Positions 11,321-22,310 of a DNA stretch of 64,000 nucleotides are shown in pieces (the stretch's first letter is position 1; the number at the start of each line of letters is the position of its first letter). The DNA lies in the NCBI RefSeq assembly GCF_050948175.1, contig NW_027490148.1, forward strand, positions 1,116,001 to 1,180,000, given 5' to 3'. Under the pieces are notes generated by a model, which was not told the DNA's origin, made no database searches, and saw nothing but the letters and a program-made list of their open reading frames with translations. Origin of the DNA: Xylocopa sonorina (lineage: Eukaryota > Arthropoda > Insecta > Hymenoptera > Apidae). A program made the position numbers and the translations under genes.

Positions 11321-14300
11321 CGTAGACATCTGAATACGCTATTTCCTGGCTAGGATGTGTCGCATTTACGTTCGTTTGGAGTGAATACGAGGTATACGTG
11401 ACACTGCGCAATGAATATTATATCTTATCATGAAGCACAGAAATGAGATGCGATGTCGCGTTTTGAGAGGCATTAGAGCTCTACTTCTACGATACGTAGA
11501 CATCAGCAAACGCTATTTCCTATCAAGGAAGATTCGCATTTACATTCTTTTGAAGTGAATGCGAGGAATACATGACACTTCGCAATGAACATTATACCTT
11601 ATCACGTAACATAGAAGTGAGATGCGATATCGCGTATTAAGAAGCATTAGAACTCCATTGCTACGATACGTAGGCTTCTGCAAACGCTATTTCCTAGCAA
11701 GGAATAGTCGCATTTACATTCTTTTAAAGAGAATACGAGGTACACATGACACTTCGCAATGAATATTATATCTTATCATGAAACATAGAAGTGAAATGCG
11801 ATATCGCGTTTTAAGAAGCATTAGAAATATATTGCCTCGACGCGTAGACATCTGCAGACGCTATTTCCTAGCATGCAGGTGTCGCCTTTACATTCTTTTG
11901 AAGTGAATACGAGGTGCACAAGACACTTCGCAATGAATATTATATCTTATCAGGAAACAGAAATGAGATGCGATATCGCGATTTGAGAAGGATTAGACCA
12001 CTATTGCTACGATACGTAGACATCTGCAAACGCTATTTCCTAGCAAGCAATAGTCGCATTAACATTCTTTTGAAGCGAATTCGAGGTATACATGACACTT
12101 CCGGATGAATATTATATCTTATCATGAAGCATAGAAAAGAGATGCGATATCGCGTTTTGAGAAGCATTAGAACTCCATTGCTACGATATGTAGGCATCTG
12201 CAAACGCTATTTCCTAGCAAGGAATAGTCGCATTTACATTCTTTTAAAGTGAATACGAGGTACACATGACACTTCGCAATGAATATTATATCTAATCATG
12301 AAACATAGAAGTGAAATGCGATATCGCGTTTTAAGAAGCATTAGAACTATATTGCCTCGACGCGTAGACATCTGCAGACGCTATTTCCTAGCATGGAGGT
12401 GTCGCATTTACATTCTTTTGAAGTGAATACGAGGTGTACATGACACTTAGCAATGAATATTATATCTAATCAGGAAACAGAAATGAGATGCGATATCGCG
12501 TTTGGGAAGGATTAGACCTCTATTGCTACGATACGTAGACATCTGCAAACGCTATTTCCTAGCAAGCAATAGTCGCATTTACATTCTTTTGAAGCGAATT
12601 CGAGGTATACATGACACTTCGCAATGAATATTATATCTTATCATGAAGCATAGAAATGAGATGCGATATCGCGTTTTGGAGAGCATTAGAACTCCATTGC
12701 TACGATACGTAGACATCTGCAAACGCTATTTCCAAGCAAGCAATAGTTGCATTTACATTCTTTTGGAGTGAATACGAGGTATACATGACACTTCGCAATG
12801 AATATTATATCTTATCACGAAACATATAAATGAGATCTGATATCGCGATTTAAGTAGCATTAGAACGCTATTGCTACGATACGTAGACATCTGCAAACGC
12901 TATTTCCTAGCAAAGCAATGTTCGCATTTACATTCTTTTGAAGTGAATACGAGTTATACATGATACTTCGCAATGAGTATTATATCTTATCATGAAACAT
13001 AGAAGTGAGATGCGATATCGCGATTTAAGTAGCATTAGAACCCTTTTGCTACGATACGTAGACATCTGAATACGCTATTTCCTAGCAAGGAAGTGTCGCA
13101 TTTACATTCGTTTGGAGAGAATACGAGGTATAGATGACACTTCGCAATGAATATTATATCATATCATGAAACATAGAAGAGTGATGCGATATCGCGTTGT
13201 AAGAAGCATTAGAACTCTATGGCCTCGATGCGGCGACATATACAAACGCTACTTCCTAGCATGGAAGTGTCGCACTTACATTCTTTTGAAGTGATTACGA
13301 GGTATACATGACAATTCGCAATGAATATTATATCTTATCACGAAACATATAAATGAGATGCTATATCGCGAATTAAGTAGCATTAGAACTCTATTGCTAC
13401 GATACGTACACATCTGCAAACGCTATTTCCTAGCAAACAATAGTCGCATTTACATTCTTTTAAAGTGAATACAAGGTTTACATGACACTTCGCAATGAAT
13501 ATTATATCTTATCATGAAACATAGAAGTGAGATGCTATATCGCGATTTACGTAGCATTAGAACTCTATTGCTACGATACGTAGACATCTGAATACGCTAT
13601 TTCCTAGCAAGGAAGTGTCGCATTTACATTCGTTTGGAGTGAATACGAGGTATACACGACACTTCGCAATGAATATTACATCTTATCATGAAACATAGAA
13701 ATGAAATGCGACATCTCGTTATAAGAAGCATTAGGACTCTATTGCTACGATACGTAGACATCAGCGAACGCTATTTCCTAGGATGGAAACGTCGCATTTA
13801 CATTCTTTTGAAGTGAATACGAGGTATACATGACACTTCGCAATGAACATTATATCTTATCATGTAACATGAAAGTGAGATTCGATATCGCGTTTTAGGA
13901 AGCATTAGAACCCTATTGCCTCGATGCGGAGTTATCTGCAAGGGCTATTTCCTAGTATGGAAATGTCGCATTTAGATTCTTTTGAAGTGAATTCGAGGTA
14001 TACATGACACTTCGGAATGAATATTATAACTTATCACGAAACATGGAAATGAGATGCGATATCGCGATCTAAGAAGCATTAGAACGCTATTGCTACGATA
14101 CGTAGGCATCTGCAAACGTTATCTCCTAGCAAGGAATAGTCGGATTTAGATCCTTTTGAAGCGAATACGAGGTATACATGACACTTCGCAATGAAAATTA
14201 TATCTTATCATGAAACGTAGAAGTGAGATGCGATATCGGGTTTTAAGAAGCATTTGAACTCTATGGCCTCGATGCGGAGACATCTGCAAACGCTATATCC

Positions 14301-15365
14301 TAGCATGGAAGTGTCGCATTTACATTCTTTTGAAGTGAATACTAGGTATACATGGCACTTCGCAATGAATATCATATCTTATCACAAAACATAGAAATGA
14401 GATGCGATATCGCGTTTTAAGAAGCATTAGATCCCTATTGTCTCGATGCGCAGATATCTGCAAACGCTATTTCCTAGCATGGAAGTGTCGCATTTAGATT
14501 CTTTTGAAGTGAATTCGAGGTATACATGACACTTCGGATTGAATATTATAACTTATCACGAAACATGGAAATGAGATGCGATATCGCGATCTAAGAAGCA
14601 TTAGAACTCTATTGCTACGATACGTAAACATCTGCAAACGCTATTTCCTAGCAAGGAATAGTCGCATTTACATTACTTTGAAGTGAATACGAGGTATACA
14701 TGACACTTCGCAATGAATATTATATCTTATCACGGAACATAGAAATGAGATGCGAAATTGCGATTTATGTAGCATTAGAACTCTATTGCTACGATACCTA
14801 CCCATCTGAATGCGCTATTCCCTAGCAAGGAATAGTCGCATTTACATTCTTTTGAAGTGAATACGAGGTATACGTGACACTTCGCAATGAATATTATATC
14901 TTATCACGAAACATAGAAATGAGATGCGATATCGCGATTTAAGTAGCATTAGAACTCTATTGCTTCGATACGTAGACATCTGAATACGCTATTTTCTAGC
15001 AAGGAAGTGTCGCATTTACATTCGTTTGGAGTGAATACGAGGTATACATGACACATCGTAATGGATATTATATCTGATCATGAAACATAGAAATGAGATG
15101 CGATATCGCGTTTTAAGAGGCATTAGAACACTACTGCTTCGATACGTAGACATCTGCAAACGCCATTTCCTAGCAAGGAAGAGTCACATTTGCATTCATT
15201 TGAAGTGTAGACGAGGAATACATAACACCTCGCAATGAATATTATATCTTATCATGAGACATAGGGATGAGGTGCGATATCGCGTTTTAAGGAGAATTAG
15301 AAATCTATAGCTTCGATACAGAGATATCTGGGAACGTAATTTCCTAGAAAGGAAGTGTCGCATTT
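11315..15365 (+). repeat. Satellite array A2 (orientation A)
   Basis: About 23 monomers of 174 bp. A distinct variant with CATCTGAATACGCTATTTCC followed by TTCGTTTGGAGTGAATACG recurs at about 11328, 13062, 13586 and 14978. A trimer-scale repeat is visible: the variant with GCCTCGACGCGTAGACATCTG near 11838 recurs about 523 bp later near 12356. The final monomer before the core carries the core-specific signature GATACAGAGATATCTGG. No gene is visible. Confidence 0.95.
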
Positions 15366-15502
15366 TGTGACGTCAGGCGTACCCCCTGCCACCCATCAAC
15401 CTCTTCGCACCCCCCAGCATCAACCCCTGGACACATGCAACCAGCCAAATGCGCCTGCTGAACCAGCAACTGGAAGTGTTCGCGCGCGCATACCTGCACG
15501 CG

Positions 15503-15658
15503 CTCACTCACACCGAGTTCCGCTACCTCACTCGCACCGCCGAGTGTACCTGTCTCGCTCGTACCGGGCACCAGTGTCTCACTCGCACCACCGAGTATAC
15601 CTGTCTCGCCCGCACCAAGGACGGGCAGCCCTATCTCCCTCGCACCGAGTATTCCGTC
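15503..15658 (+). repeat. GC-rich minisatellite with codon-length units (core copy 2)
   Basis: The cleanest version of the six-unit block. The encoded units in the + frame are LTHTEFRY, LTRTAECTC, LARTGHQC, LTRTTEYTC, LARTKDGQPY and LPRTEYSV, totalling exactly 52 codons. The frame runs on to a TAG shortly after the block. Upstream it stays open through a plausible splice-acceptor-like GTGACGTCAG at the core edge. No protein family is recognised. Confidence 0.6.
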
Positions 15659-16425
15659 CTGCAGGAAGACGTAGCCGCAGCCCATCACCTGAATGGTGTC
15701 TTTTCCAATTCCGGGAACAGGATCTGCTAGAACCTATATATTACTTCTAAGCTACGACATACATACCATATCATGACTCATATATAAGAATTCCTATATC
15801 TAAGTTACACTAAGTAAGATGCGTCCGGCCAGCGGCATGCGCCGCTAGCTCCACCACGAGCCGCGGGTCCCCACTCGCTGGACCGCGCGCTCTCCGCCTC
15901 GAAACGCGAGTCCCCCACTCGCGGGACCGCGATCTCCCTACCACGAGCGTCCGCGACCGTAGCGCCCCGCGAACCGAGGAGGTCAGAGACGCGTCTCCAG
16001 AGCACACACTCTGACTCGAGATCTCCTACCGAGGAGTCGAAACTTCTAGTTCTAGATCGTTAGCCACCTCAATGTGGGGTTCAGGCATCGTATTTCTATT
16101 TCCATTTTAACTTAGTCTAAGTCTTAGGATAATTCCAGTTCTTGTATACTTTAAACCTAGAATATATTTTATTTTTACTTTTACTATATCCAAGTACAAG
16201 TTCTTTTACCAAGTCTACTATTTGCACATCCATTAATTTTATCAAGTGTTTATAATAATAGTTCTACTTTTAACATTACATTTAACTACGAATTCTTCCA
16301 CGGGTTCTTCCATACAACTGGGGTTGATCTTCATCAAATTGAAGGAGTATAGAAATCGGCTTTGTGACGTTGAGACCGCCGCCTATCCCTCAGATCTTAG
16401 TCGAAAGTACAGAAAAACCTGGTGA

Positions 16426-16827
16426 ATGAATCATGCTTCCGGTTTGCGAAGAACGCGAAGTGCGAGTAGGAAGAATTTCATACGATCACTTGTGCGTGAA
16501 TATTTGGAGGGTGTTCCGAGAGTCCTCGTATACCAGCGACCTGCCTTCGCACCAGCCCAGACGCCGCTTTCCGAAGCGACCGTGGACGCATCCGATCCAG
16601 ACACCACGACGCATCACGCCGATTATGACACATCCAGCATCATCGCTGAATACCGACAGCCGTCCTCCTCTTCGCTGGCGACTGATCGAGATTTCCGTAC
16701 CAGCCAACAGAACGAAATCCGCTACGATCCGAGCAAACGATCCTCCACGCCGTCTCTACGTACAAATCGAGAGAGAAGTCATCGAAAGGTAGGGTCATTC
16801 CCTTATTATCGCGAGTGTTTTCGCTAG
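16426..16827 (+). pseudogene. Conserved 133-codon ORF in core copy 2, probably not translated
   Basis: Same start context (GGTGAATGAATC) and length as in copies 1 and 3. Compared with copy 3 over 402 bases I count 16 differences, 11 changing the residue and 5 silent. An overlapping 119-codon frame (from 16433) is open only here; copy 3 has an internal stop in it and copy 1 has one further on. Neither frame shows the excess of silent change expected for a working protein. The product is basic and Pro/Ser-rich, with no recognised domain. Confidence 0.25.
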
Positions 16828-16947
16828 TGTCGTGTCAGCCGAAATTGTCGGACCCGGTCTTAACGCGTTCCCGTGGACCGAATTACCGAAAAATAGGCCT
16901 GTGTCGTAAAGCCTCCGGAGCAACGGAAAATAGTTTCACCGGACGTG

Positions 16948-19595
16948 ATACCTCGTATTCACCTCAAAAGAATGTAAATGCGACACTTCCTTGCTAGGAA
17001 ATAAGGTTTGCAGATATCTACGTATCGAAGAAATAGAGCTCTAATGCTTCTTGAATCGCCATATCGCATCTCATTTCTATGTTTCATGATAAGATATAAT
17101 ATTCATTGCGAAGTGTCATGTATACCTCGTACTCACTTCAAAAGAATGTAAATGCGACACTTCCATGCTAGGAAATAGCGTCTGCAGGTGTCTACGCGTC
17201 GAGGCAATAGAGTTCTAATGCTTCTTAAAACGCGATATCGCAACTCACTGCTATGTTTCATGATAAGATATAATATTCATTGCGAAGTGTCATGTATACC
17301 TCGTATTCACTTCAAAAGAATGTAAATGCGACTTTTGCTTGCTAGGAAATAGCGTTTGCAGATGTCTACGTATCGTAGCAATAGACATCTAATGCTACAT
17401 AAATCGCGATATCGCATCTCATTTATATGTTTCGTGATAAGATATAATATTCATTGCGAAGTGTAATGTATACCTCGTATTCACTTCAAAAGAATGTAAA
17501 TGCGACTATTGCTTGCTAGGAAATAGCGTTTGCAGATGTCTACGTATCGTAGCAATAGACTTCTAATGCTACATAAATCGCGATATCGCATCTCATTTAT
17601 ATGTTTCGTGATAAGATATAATATTCATTGCGAAGTGTCATGTATACCTCGTATTCACTTCAAAAGAATGTAAATGCGACTACTGCTTGCTAGGAAATAG
17701 CGTTTGCAGATGTCTACGTATCATAGCATTAGATTTCTAATGCTACTTAAATCGCGATATCGCATCTCATTTGTATGCTTCGTGATAAGGTATAATATTC
17801 ATTCCGAAGTGTTATGTATACCTCGTATTCACTTCAAAAGAATGTAAATGCGAATCTTCCTTGCTAGGAAATAGCGCTTGCAGATGTCTACGTTTCGTAG
17901 CAATAGTGTTCTAATGCTTCTTAAAACGCGATATCGCATCTCATTTCTGTGTTTCATTATAAGATATAATATTCATTGCGAAGTGTCATGTATACATCGT
18001 ATTCCTCTCAAGAGAATGTAAATGCGACACTTCCATGCCAGGAAATAGCAATTGCAGATGTCTACGTATCGTAGCAATAGAGTACTAATGCTTCTTAAAA
18101 CGCGATATCGCATCTCACTTCTATGTTTCATGATGAGATAAAATATTAATTGCGAATTGTTATGTATACCTCGTATTCACTTCAAAAGAATGTAAATGCG
18201 ACACTTCCATGCTAGGAAATAGCGTTTGAAGATGTCTACGTATCGAAGCAATAGAGTTCTAATGCTTCTTAAAACGGGATATCGCATCTCAATACTATGT
18301 TTCATGATAAGATATAATATCCATTGCGAAGTGTCATGTATACCTCGTATTCACTTCAAAAGAATGTAAATGCGACACTTGCTTGCTAGGAAATAGCGTC
18401 TTCAGATATCTACTTATCGAAGCAATAGTGGTCGAATGCTTCATTAAACGCGATATCGCATCTCATTTCTATGTTTCATGATAAGATATAATATTCACTG
18501 CGAAGTGTTATGTATACCTCGTCTACACTTCAAAAGATTGTAAATGTCATACCACCTTGCTAGGATGTGCATTTCCAGATGACTGCCTATCGAACCAATG
18601 GAGGTCTAATGCTTCTTAGTACGCGATATCGCATCCCGTTCCTATGTTTCATGATAAGATAAAATATTCATTGCGAAGTGTTATGTATACCTCGTCTACA
18701 CTTCAAAAGATTGTAAATGTCACACCTCCTTGCTAGGAAATAGCGTTTCCAGACGTCTACGTATCGAATCAATAGAATTCCAATGCTTCCTAAAACGCCA
18801 TATCGCAACTCATTTCTATGTGTCAGGATAAGATATAATATTCATTGCGAAGTGTTATGTATACCCCGTCTACAATACCAATGAATGTAAATGCGACACT
18901 TGCTTCTTAGGAAATAGCGTTTCCAGATGTCCACGTAAAGAAGCGTTAGAGTTCTAATGCTTCTTAGACGCGATATCCCATCTCATTTCTATGTTTCATG
19001 CTATGATATAATATTCGGTGACAAGTGATGTGTATACCTCGTCTACACTACAAAAGAATAAAAACGCCACACTTCCTTGCTAGGAAAATGCGTTTCCAGA
19101 TATCTACGTATCGAAGCATTAGAGTTCTAATGCTTCTAAAACGCGATATCGCATATTAATTCTAAGTCACATGATAAGATGTAATTTCAATGCAACGCGT
19201 TATGAATATCTCCTCTACACTTCAAATGAATGTAAATGGATCACTTCCTTGCTACGGAATATCGTTTCTATATCTGAAGATTTAGAAGCAATAGAGTTCT
19301 AATGCTTCGTAAAACGCGGCTGCGCATCTTACTTCTATATTTCATGATAAGATGTAATATCCATAGCATCGCGTTATGTTTATCTGCTTCTGCATATGAA
19401 TTGATTGTGAACCCTACACTTTCTTGCCCGGGGATAGCGTTTCTAGATGTCCAGGTGCCGAAGCATTTAATTTGTCATGCTTCATGCACGTCAATATTGC
19501 ATTTCGTATAAACAGTTCAAAGTAAGTTAGAAGGTTGTAAAGCTCTATGCATCGCATTATGCTTATCTGCTTTTGTGCTTTATAATGCTCTGGGA
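16948..19595 (-). repeat. Satellite array B2 (orientation B), decaying outward
   Basis: Monomers are well conserved from the core to about 18.6 kb, then degrade progressively. Around 18.5-18.75 kb a local variant pair is repeated 174 bp apart. By 19.2-19.58 kb only scattered blocks of the monomer remain (TTTCATGATAAGATGTAAT, CGTTTCTAGATGTCCA, TTATGCTTATCTGCTTTTG). The array fades into the LTR-like sequence at about 19596. A variant at 17996-18160 (CATCGTATTCCTCTCAAGAG, GCCAGGAAATAGCAATTGC) is shared with the right arm of core copy 3. No gene is visible. Confidence 0.93.
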
Positions 19596-20186
19596 TGTGA
19601 GAAGATCCTCAACCATCCTTAACCCCCTAAAGAGAAGTCAAAAGTCCAGTGGCCCTGCAGGTGGGCCATGGGAGCGCGGCGCGCGAGGCGCTACGCAATT
19701 TAAATGATCAGGAGGATCCCCTCAGGGACACCCAAGGGGGCGAGAAGAGGAAATCGCCGAAGTCCACTGATCGATGGACCCGAACAATACTGAAGCCTAC
19801 AGCCCACTCCACCAAGGAGCCCCGAGTAGGATGCAGGAGACCCGAGGACCACCAGCGAATTCAAGGAACCTGAAGAAGAGTACGTGAGAGCTTATTCGCT
19901 AAAGCGTTCCATTTCTTGTGTCGCATATTGTAATTGTATCTTATATCGTGAAGCGAGTTATGATACCCGGTAATTCGCGGCGTGTTGCGTAGTTTCCCGT
20001 AGCCCTTGTTAGTTAAACCCTCGTCGAGACTATAAATAAACATGCCGTGACGTCAGTATCTCGCGACCTGAGTGTGTGTACTTGGCTAGGCGTAGTCGAG
20101 AGGAGGACCATTTAGAAGTTTCAAGGGTTGTTCCGCCCCAGGGTTCCCGGGGTCGTGTAGTCTATCCCTTTGCTACTTTCTGAGCA
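19596..20186 (+). mobile_element. LTR-like sequence (solo or truncated LTR retroelement)
   Basis: A roughly 590-bp GC-richer segment begins TGTGAGAAG and ends ...TGAGCA, two bases before a TGG-initiated primer-binding-site-like motif. It contains a TATA box at 20031 and a TCAGT initiator at 20053, the order expected for U3-R-U5. No gag or pol ORF follows; the next 1 kb is AT-rich without long frames, so the element is at best a solo or truncated copy. A 74-codon ORF at 19649-19873 lies in the presumed U3 and I do not call it a gene. The boundaries are inferred from motifs, and no target-site duplication was identified. It could alternatively be a single-copy promoter region. Confidence 0.4.
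20031..20057 (+). promoter_or_regulatory. TATA box plus TCAGT initiator
   Basis: TATAAATA at 20031 is followed by TCAGT at 20053-20057, whose A lies 24 bp downstream of the first T of the TATA box. This matches the arthropod core-promoter spacing and initiator consensus. A TGACGTCA (CRE-like) dyad at 20048-20055 overlaps the initiator. Transcription would run rightward toward the primer-binding-site-like motif. Confidence 0.45.
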
Positions 20187-20188
20187 GC

Positions 20189-20206
20189 TGGCGCCCAAGA
20201 AAAGTT
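20189..20206 (+). other. Primer-binding-site-like motif
   Basis: TGGCGCCCAAGAAAAGTT starts with the TGG needed to pair with a tRNA 3' CCA end and lies two bases after the putative LTR end. The matching tRNA cannot be identified from the window, so this remains a positional inference. Confidence 0.35.
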
Positions 20207-21293
20207 GTACGTGAGCGGATACCTTGGAACGATAGATCGCTTTAGATTAAAGTACGTTTTACACCTTAAGGCATTTAGATAATTAACCCCTTCGAGCTTC
20301 CCTGACTTACTATATATAGGTTTCCGTCACAACTAATAGGAACCATCACTTTACATAGATATATAGAACACACATAGTTTTAAACGTAGAACTGAGAATT
20401 TGAGAACTCACTTTGAAACGTTAGTAGTGAGAAATTCCATCGGATTTCATAGAAATTCAAAACTTACTTGCTATGAAACATAGGCAGATAAGGGCCATCG
20501 CGTTACTTAGAACTTTAGAACTTGCTTACTTCAACAAAGATTTCTATTGGCTTCGTCCGTTCTTTTAGAAGAGTTTTTGATAAACCACATACTTTTCACG
20601 CTTTTGATATCTTTGAAAGTTTGCGAGATGTAATCGTTTAAGTTTTAAAATGATTACTTAGTGTGGATTATTATTTAGTAACTCGCTCATAAACGAGTCT
20701 GCATAGGATTTAATCCATAAGTTTTTAAGCCTGGAATTTATGCAGTTATTTGTTATTCACTTATTGCTCAAACGACAAAGATTCTGACCACTTCAAAATG
20801 GTTGACTTTCATCAATTTTCTTAAAAATTGAAATACTGCCCAACTGCTTGCATTAAAGACTGTAATTAAAGCTTTCGAAACATTTTACCACTTATAGATG
20901 AATTCTGGAATTGAAATTGAATGTTTGACTTTTCTAGCTCCTGTTTAGACATCTTTCTATTGGAATGTTCAAGTATTTTTCATATTCGTAATTATTAAAA
21001 ATGTTTTACTTGATTCTTTTATTTAATATTTAGAATTTTCTGAGAAATATTTTTTATCGTAATGAACTATATAATTGCAATTATAATTCTTTATGAAATA
21101 ATAATAACAGAAAGGTATGTATCCATTCTTGTAGTTTTGTAAAGAGTATATAATCTTACTATCTAAAATGAAACATTGAGATCTGTTTACAATCTAATGG
21201 AATTTAAGTACCTTTTGATTCAAATTCACAATGATAATCTTCCATAGTTCAACAATTTTGTGAGCTGTCCTCAGGAATCCGCAGCTCAGTACT
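20207..21293. other. AT-rich single-copy-like DNA
   Basis: AT-rich sequence without ORFs of note, apart from one relic satellite monomer at 20473. It lacks the gag-like frames expected if the LTR-like sequence to the left headed an intact element. Nothing else could be recognised. Confidence 0.6.
20473..20551 (+). repeat. Relic satellite monomer (orientation A) outside the arrays
   Basis: ATGAAACATAG, then CATCGCGTT, TTAGAACTTTAGAACTT and a CTTCAACA segment follow in the same order and spacing as in an orientation-A monomer (ATGAAACATAG, ATATCGCGTT, AAGAAGCATTAGAACT, CTTCGATA), with many substitutions and a short gap. It lies about 290 bp beyond the LTR-like sequence and in the opposite orientation to the adjacent B2 array. 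Confidence 0.55.
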
Positions 21294-21300
21294 TATAAAA
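21294..21300 (+). promoter_or_regulatory. Possible TATA box upstream of candidate gene
   Basis: TATAAAA lies about 140 bp upstream of a consensus splice donor (GTAAGT at 21433) and 275 bp upstream of the candidate start codon. In such AT-rich DNA this match is weak on its own; it is offered only as part of the gene model at 21569. Confidence 0.2.
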
Positions 21301-21568
21301 TGAACGACACAAAGAACAGCCTAACCAAACGTATTCGAACCGATTTTTCAATACTAATCTTATCATGTTTAACTTATGCTGCAAACTATTGAAATGCCCT
21401 TCGAAATGTGTTTATTCACAGTGAAGTAAACGGTAAGTATTACGCCTTCCACCACTGTTTACAATACGTATGTTTCATTTACTATCAAAACCGTGAGTAT
21501 TATCGCCTTTCTTTACTTTTTGTAACCTTCAATGCCTTCATGTTATAGATCGTTAAACTTGCTTTAAA

Positions 21569-22310
21569 ATGCTCTATCGTATTACGGAAGAATGGACATA
21601 CCAATTCATTTTAAAAAATGAAGGTAACCTTCATATGTCCAACATAACTCCACTTACAAAAAAACTATTTTCATCAACGGATAGCCCCTTCGTACTATGC
21701 AATTTTATATTAGCAAAACCTTCTATGAAACTTATAGTTTCGTGGATATCTGAGGTGCTAATTATTACTGCCCCACCCTGTATACTGTTATGGATGTGTC
21801 CAACAAGGCAACGATGAACAGAGTTAAATTTAATATTATGATGTTTATTATTTTACTTATAGTATATTTGTTTTTCTGGAATTTTGCCAAAAAACAATGT
21901 TCACGATGTCGACAGATGAATATATTTGCCTTAGAATTACAAGAGCCAACAATTTCGAAAGTAGAATATTACTTTACTTCGCTAACCGAATCATTGCAAA
22001 CGTTAAGTAAAGTGCTTGCCTTTCAAAACAGTCAGATGCAAATTACGATACAACGTTTCCAAGAAATGGTACGTGCCACTGTTTTTTAATTTCCGTTTAT
22101 TTAATCAAAGGAAATTTAATTGAAATATCCGCAAAATTTGAGGACAAAAAGTTATTGTAATTTAATGCAACATATATGATGGTGATAAAGGATAAGTATA
22201 CGGAACAGAAAATGGAAAGTAGCGAGCAGAAAAAGAAACTGATGGAGCTACAAAGTAGATTGATACATCCGTCAAATGATGATTCTAGGTTAATAAAATC
22301 TGTTAATTAA
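21569..22310 (+). CDS. Candidate spliced gene: small single-pass membrane protein with basic/coiled C-terminus
   Basis: This model comes only from frame and splice consistency. A non-coding first exon would end at 21432 before GTAAGT, and that intron would run 21433-21549 with a pyrimidine tract and TTATAG end. The coding exons would be 21569-21623 (within exon 21550-21623), 21755-22068 and 22191-22310. The introns would be 21624-21754 (GTAACC...CTGAG) and 22069-22190 (GTACGT...AAAG), of 131 and 122 bp. The phases join cleanly (phase 1, then phase 0) and yield about 162 residues ending in TAA. Residues ~46-62 form a hydrophobic segment (IMMFIILLIVYLFFWNF), followed by KKQCSRCRQ with a C-x-x-C. 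The last ~70 residues are Gln/Lys/Glu-rich and could form a coiled coil. Acceptors 2 and 3 have poor pyrimidine tracts. If intron 2 is retained, an 82-codon frame results instead. No family is recognised; it could be chance ORFs in AT-rich DNA. Confidence 0.3.

Larger units (their letters stand above)
15366..16947 (+). mobile_element. Core copy 2
   Basis: This 1582-bp copy of the core described at 4834 starts with TGTGACGTCAGG and ends at GGACGTG before ATACCTCGTATTCAC. It has the same sub-blocks: TGACGTCA at 15368, minisatellite at 15503, TATATAAG at 15781, GC-rich block to about 16010, AT-rich block, and the 133-codon ORF at 16426. It differs from copy 3 by roughly 4% in the ORF region and from copy 1 by more. 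Two GC-block ORFs of 65-66 codons on the minus strand are open here and in copy 3; I take them as compositional. The flanks are A on the left and B on the right, as in the other copies. Confidence 0.75.

Noticed and set aside
15805..16007. Two overlapping minus-strand ORFs of 65-66 codons in the second GC block
   Set aside because: Open only because the block is GC-rich. They are broken in copy 1 and no domain is recognisable.
19649..19873. 74-codon + ORF
   Set aside because: Lies within the presumed U3 of the LTR-like sequence; hydrophilic, with no recognised domain.
20189..21293. Gag/pol region of an LTR retrotransposon after the primer-binding-site-like motif
   Set aside because: No frame longer than a few dozen codons and no CCHC, protease or reverse-transcriptase motif was seen; the sequence is AT-rich and non-coding.
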